Shown here piece after piece: positions 23,233 through 26,155 of a DNA stretch of 26,155 nt. The stretch covers positions 1-26,155 of the forward strand of contig JAWWBR010000038.1 of NCBI GenBank assembly GCA_033720855.1. Reading direction: 5' to 3'. The stretch is from SMXQ01 sp033720855. Its GTDB lineage: Bacteria; Pseudomonadota; Alphaproteobacteria; SMXQ01. The notes below the pieces were generated by a model that saw nothing but the letters and a program-made list of their open reading frames with translations, searched no databases and was not told the origin of the DNA. Both the position numbers and the translations under genes were made by a program. How positions within the stretch are numbered: the first letter of the stretch is position 1; every line of letters starts with the position of its first letter.

Positions 23233-23796
23233 ATGGAAATCGATGAGATCAGACGTCGGGTCGAGGAATTCCCGTACCGGTATCACAAAATAGAACTGCC
23301 GGGCGGCATCACCACGCCCGGATGGGCGCCAATGAGTGTCGAGGCCTATAAGGTCCCACCGGACCTTTCGGGCAAACGGGTCCTCGACATCGGCGCGTGG
23401 GACGGCTTTTGGACATTCGAAGCGCTGAAGCGCGGCGCCAGGGAAGCCGTCGCCATCGACGACTTCTCCGACTTGCTCGGCCTCGACAAGGCGGCGTCGG
23501 TCTGTGACGACCTCTTGTGCCTCGAATCGGCGATACTCGACGACCTCAGCCCATATCAAGGCGGGATGGCAAAGGGGTATCCGGGCAAGCAATTCGTCAT
23601 GGAGTTCTACCCCGGCAAACAATACAGCAACAACGAGAGCAACTGGTGGGTCCCGACCCTCCATTGCATGCTCGCCATGCTGCGCGCCGCGCGGATGAAG
23701 GGCGTGAGGGGCTGGAAACCGACGGAGGTTCAACCGCCTTCCGCAAGCTATTGCCGCGGCTTCGCGCAGGGGCGCCGAAAGGCCGAGACGCCGTGA
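23233..23796 (+). CDS. SAM-dependent methyltransferase with apparent internal deletion
   Basis: The 187-residue product begins and ends like a class I methyltransferase of about 260-280 residues related to the mo5U34/DUF1698 type: motif I is RVLDIGAWDGFWTFEALKRG (50-69), followed by VAIDDFSD. The C-terminal part reads LDDLSPYQGG, VMEFYPGKQY and NWWVPTLHCMLAMLRAA. Between residues 80 and 86 the sequence jumps directly from the acidic loop after motif I to a helix that in full-length relatives follows the FD...G-LYHL segment, so roughly 80 residues of the Rossmann core seem missing, in frame. It is probably inactive or a remnant, although the frame is open. ATG 23233 is preferred over GTG 23230; the ribosome site is weak. 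Confidence 0.65.
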   Translation: MEIDEIRRRVEEFPYRYHKIELPGGITTPGWAPMSVEAYKVPPDLSGKRVLDIGAWDGFWTFEALKRGAREAVAIDDFSDLLGLDKAASVCDDLLCLESAILDDLSPYQGGMAKGYPGKQFVMEFYPGKQYSNNESNWWVPTLHCMLAMLRAARMKGVRGWKPTEVQPPSASYCRGFAQGRRKAETP

Positions 23797-23833
23797 TGGC
23801 CCGCGCTCCGAGCTATGCCTCCCTTGATCGGCG

Positions 23834-25987
23834 ATGAAGAATCCGCGCAATCACTCGTCTTCGGCCGGCGGAAAACCGACTTTGACCATCGCCCTTGCTC
23901 ACCATCAAGGCGGACGACTGGCCGAAGCCAAACGCTGCTACGAAGAAATTCTCGCCGACACGCCCAATGAGCCCAATGCCCTCCATTTGCTGGGTGTTAT
24001 TGCTCTGCAGGAGGGCAGTGCGGAGACTTCTGAGGGGCTGATCAGGCAGGCCATCGCCATCAATCCAAAAATTCCCGAACCCTTTAACAATCTCGGCAAT
24101 GTCCTCAAGGAACTCGGCCGATTGGATGAAGCGGAAGCCGCGTTTCGCGAGGCCATAAGACTCAAACCGGATTATCCCGAAGCCTACAACAACCTCGGCA
24201 ACGCGCTGCGAGATCAAGGGAAATCAGGGGAGTCGATAGCGGCTTACGGCAAATCCCTAGAACTCGATGCCAGCGTCGCCGAGGTTCACAATAATTTAGC
24301 CGGCGCCCTCTACGATCTGGGAAGACTCGGAGAAGCCGAGGCGGAATACCGCAAGGCATTGGACATAAAACCCGATTATCTCTCTGCCCAGAGAAACCTT
24401 GCCGTCACCCTCAAGGACCAAGGTAAAGTAACAGAAGCAATCAACCTTTTTCGCGAGGTCTTGAAGGCTGCGCCTGAATCCGCAGACGTCTATGGTGACC
24501 TCGGAAACGCGCTCCGCAGTCTCGGCAGGCTGCGGGAGGCGAAAGAGGCCTACAACAAGGTTCTCGAATTAAAGCCCGATTCCGTTCTCGCCCATAACAG
24601 CCTGGGAATTACTCTCAAATCCCAGGGCCGGATAAGTGAGGCGTATTCCGCCTATCGTAGAGCGCTCGAGCTGGATCCCAAGTTCTTCAAGGCACACAGC
24701 AACCTCGTTTTCGACATGAATTACGACGAGGCGTTCTCGCAAGCCGAGATCTTCTCGGAAAGCCGCCGCTGGGACACCGTCCACGGCGCGGCGGGGGCGG
24801 CAAACGCGGCACGGGGACACGGCAACGTGCCCGACCCGGATCGCCGCCTGCGCATCGGCTACGTCTCCCCCGATTTCCGCGAGCATTCGGTCGGCTATTT
24901 CCTGGAACCCCTGATCGCAAACCACGACCGTACTCATTACGAAGTGTTCTGCTACGCAGAGGTAAGCCATCCAAGCCATATAACGCAGCGCTTTCGGAAG
25001 CATGCGGACGGCTGGCACTCGACCGTGGGCGAACGGGATGACGTGGTGGCGGAAAGGATCCGCGAAGACGGGGTCGACATCCTCGTCGACCTGGCGGGGC
25101 ACACGGCGAATCACCGGTTGGGGGTTTTCACCTACCGTCCGGCTCCGGTTCAGGTGACGTGGCTGGGGTATCCCAACACCACCGGTCTCTCGGCGATGGA
25201 TTACCGGTTGACCGACGCCGTCGCCGATCCCGAAGGCGCAAACGACGCCTATTACAGCGAGACCCTGGTGCGCCTGCCCGACGGCTTCCTCTGCTACGCC
25301 CCTTCGGCGAGCGCCCCGGACATCGGCCCCCTTCCCGCCCTGGAGACCGGACGGGTCACCTTCGGGTCGTTCAACAATCTGTCCAAGGTGACGCCCAAGG
25401 TCGTCGAGGCCTGGTCGCGCCTCCTCGAGAAGGTGGAGGGCTCGCGGCTCATCATCAAGAGCGGACCGATGGCCGATGAGGAAACAAGGCAGCGGTACGA
25501 AGCGCTGTTCGCTGAATGCGGTATTGGCTCCGAGCGCCTGGAATTGCTCTCGCGGATCCCGTCGAAGTCGGGCCATCTCGGCGCCTACGGCCGGGTCGAC
25601 ATCGGACTCGACCCCTTCCCCTACAACGGCACCACCACCACCTGCGAGGCGCTGTGGATGGGGGTTCCGGTGGTGACGCTCTTGGGCGATCGCCATTCGG
25701 GCCGGGTCGGGGCGAGCCTCCTGACCCGCCTCGGCCTGACCGAGCTGATTGCGGAGGATCGGGAGGCCTATGTCGAGACCGCCGTCGCGCTTGCCGGCGA
25801 CCTCGACCGCCTTGCCGGGCTACGCGCCAGGTTGCGCCAGCGCATGACAGCCTCGCCGCTCTGTGACGCTAAGGGCTTCGCCCGCCGAATCGAGGCGGCC
25901 TACCGCCGCATGTGGGGGGCCTGGTGCGCAAAGCACGGGAGCGGGAGAAATGAACAGCGGGAAGCGGACAAGAAACCGTTAAGCTAA
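23834..25987 (+). CDS. TPR-containing OGT-type (SPINDLY-like) glycosyltransferase
   Basis: A 717-residue cytoplasmic protein related to O-linked GlcNAc transferases (Glyco_transf_41, GT41). Eight 34-residue TPR units fill residues about 17-288, for example FNNLGNVLKELGRLDEAEAA and YNNLGNALRDQGKSGESIAA. The catalytic part (about 330-700) shows RLRIGYVSPDFREHSVGYFL, DLAGHTANHRLGVF, QVTWLGYPNTTGLSAMDY, FGSFNNLSKVTPKVV and DPFPYNGTTTTCEALWMGVP, all hallmarks of the family. Bacterial members glycosylate surface or secreted proteins such as adhesins and flagellins. Being near an adhesin-secretion operon makes the adhesin a possible target, but it is on the opposite strand. The TPR half is visibly less GC-rich than the catalytic half. 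No strong ribosome site precedes ATG 23834. Confidence 0.92.
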   Translation: MKNPRNHSSSAGGKPTLTIALAHHQGGRLAEAKRCYEEILADTPNEPNALHLLGVIALQEGSAETSEGLIRQAIAINPKIPEPFNNLGNVLKELGRLDEAEAAFREAIRLKPDYPEAYNNLGNALRDQGKSGESIAAYGKSLELDASVAEVHNNLAGALYDLGRLGEAEAEYRKALDIKPDYLSAQRNLAVTLKDQGKVTEAINLFREVLKAAPESADVYGDLGNALRSLGRLREAKEAYNKVLELKPDSVLAHNSLGITLKSQGRISEAYSAYRRALELDPKFFKAHSNLVFDMNYDEAFSQAEIFSESRRWDTVHGAAGAANAARGHGNVPDPDRRLRIGYVSPDFREHSVGYFLEPLIANHDRTHYEVFCYAEVSHPSHITQRFRKHADGWHSTVGERDDVVAERIREDGVDILVDLAGHTANHRLGVFTYRPAPVQVTWLGYPNTTGLSAMDYRLTDAVADPEGANDAYYSETLVRLPDGFLCYAPSASAPDIGPLPALETGRVTFGSFNNLSKVTPKVVEAWSRLLEKVEGSRLIIKSGPMADEETRQRYEALFAECGIGSERLELLSRIPSKSGHLGAYGRVDIGLDPFPYNGTTTTCEALWMGVPVVTLLGDRHSGRVGASLLTRLGLTELIAEDREAYVETAVALAGDLDRLAGLRARLRQRMTASPLCDAKGFARRIEAAYRRMWGAWCAKHGSGRNEQREADKKPLS

Positions 25988-26094
25988 GATTAGTCTCTTT
26001 TGACCACCGTAGGATTGCGGTTTACGGGGCATCACAAGGGATTTGCGCCGCCGGCACCGGCGCCATGGAAAGTCCCGAGAGAGCGACTGGACTG

Positions 26095-26155
26095 ATGTTT
26101 CTGAAGCGGATATCTGAGGACTCACGGCCGAACGCAGGCCTTCGCACCTCCGATG
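26095..26155 (+). CDS. Possible start of a further gene (3' partial)
   Basis: An ATG at 26095 (MFLKRISEDSRPNAGLRTSD) stays open to the window end; an in-frame ATG lies at 26065. No family can be recognised from about 20 residues and no strong ribosome site is visible, so this is tentative. The rest of 25988-26094 shows nothing recognisable. Confidence 0.25.
   Translation, partial: MFLKRISEDSRPNAGLRTSD

Overview
The window looks like chromosomal DNA of a GC-rich alphaproteobacterium, probably near the Rhodospirillales. The reasons are the dense GC-rich coding, a DivJ/PleC/PdhS-type sensor kinase with PAS_7-like domains, a LapB/LapC/LapG adhesin-secretion set, TctC-type binding proteins and an OGT-type glycosyltransferase. 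No tRNA, rRNA, CRISPR array, insertion sequence or phage gene is visible. All family names come from reading translated sequence by eye; no database search was possible.

Layout. Positions 1-1660 hold the tail of one TctC-like binding protein and a complete tandem paralogue, each closed by a strong intrinsic terminator. A small unknown protein (minus strand, 1793-1999) separates them from a plus-strand run: ornithine cyclodeaminase/mu-crystallin family protein, msrA and a two-domain VOC protein (2176-4476). Convergent to it is a minus-strand pair: a lactonase-like amidohydrolase and a relative of 4,5-dihydroxyphthalate decarboxylase. After an exported protein of unknown function (minus) come a flavin monooxygenase and an isochorismatase-fold protein (plus, 7224-9544). 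The VOC, amidohydrolase, decarboxylase-like, monooxygenase and isochorismatase-fold genes together suggest catabolism of an aromatic acid; this is inference.

Positions 9650-12088 encode a histidine kinase without a neighbouring response regulator. Convergent to it is a minus-strand pair: an HtrA-like protein that has lost all three catalytic residues, followed by a kynurenine-formamidase-like alpha/beta hydrolase. Divergent from that pair lie a cupin (cysteine-dioxygenase-like) protein and an MFS transporter.

The most interesting region is the minus-strand operon 22814-16146: a LapB-type type I secretion ATPase, a LapC/HlyD-type adaptor, a LapG-type periplasmic cysteine protease, and, overlapping lapG at TAATG, a two-pass membrane protein with a large periplasmic domain, a PAS domain and a degenerate HD-GYP domain. 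In the known Lap system LapG is controlled by LapD, a membrane c-di-GMP receptor with degenerate GGDEF-EAL domains. No LapD-like gene is present here, and the degenerate HD-GYP protein sits where such a controller would be expected. My main hypothesis is that it is a LapD analogue built on a different domain.

The right end carries a small methyltransferase that appears to have lost the middle of its Rossmann fold, a TPR-OGT glycosyltransferase whose two halves differ in base composition, and about 170 bases that may include the start of another gene.
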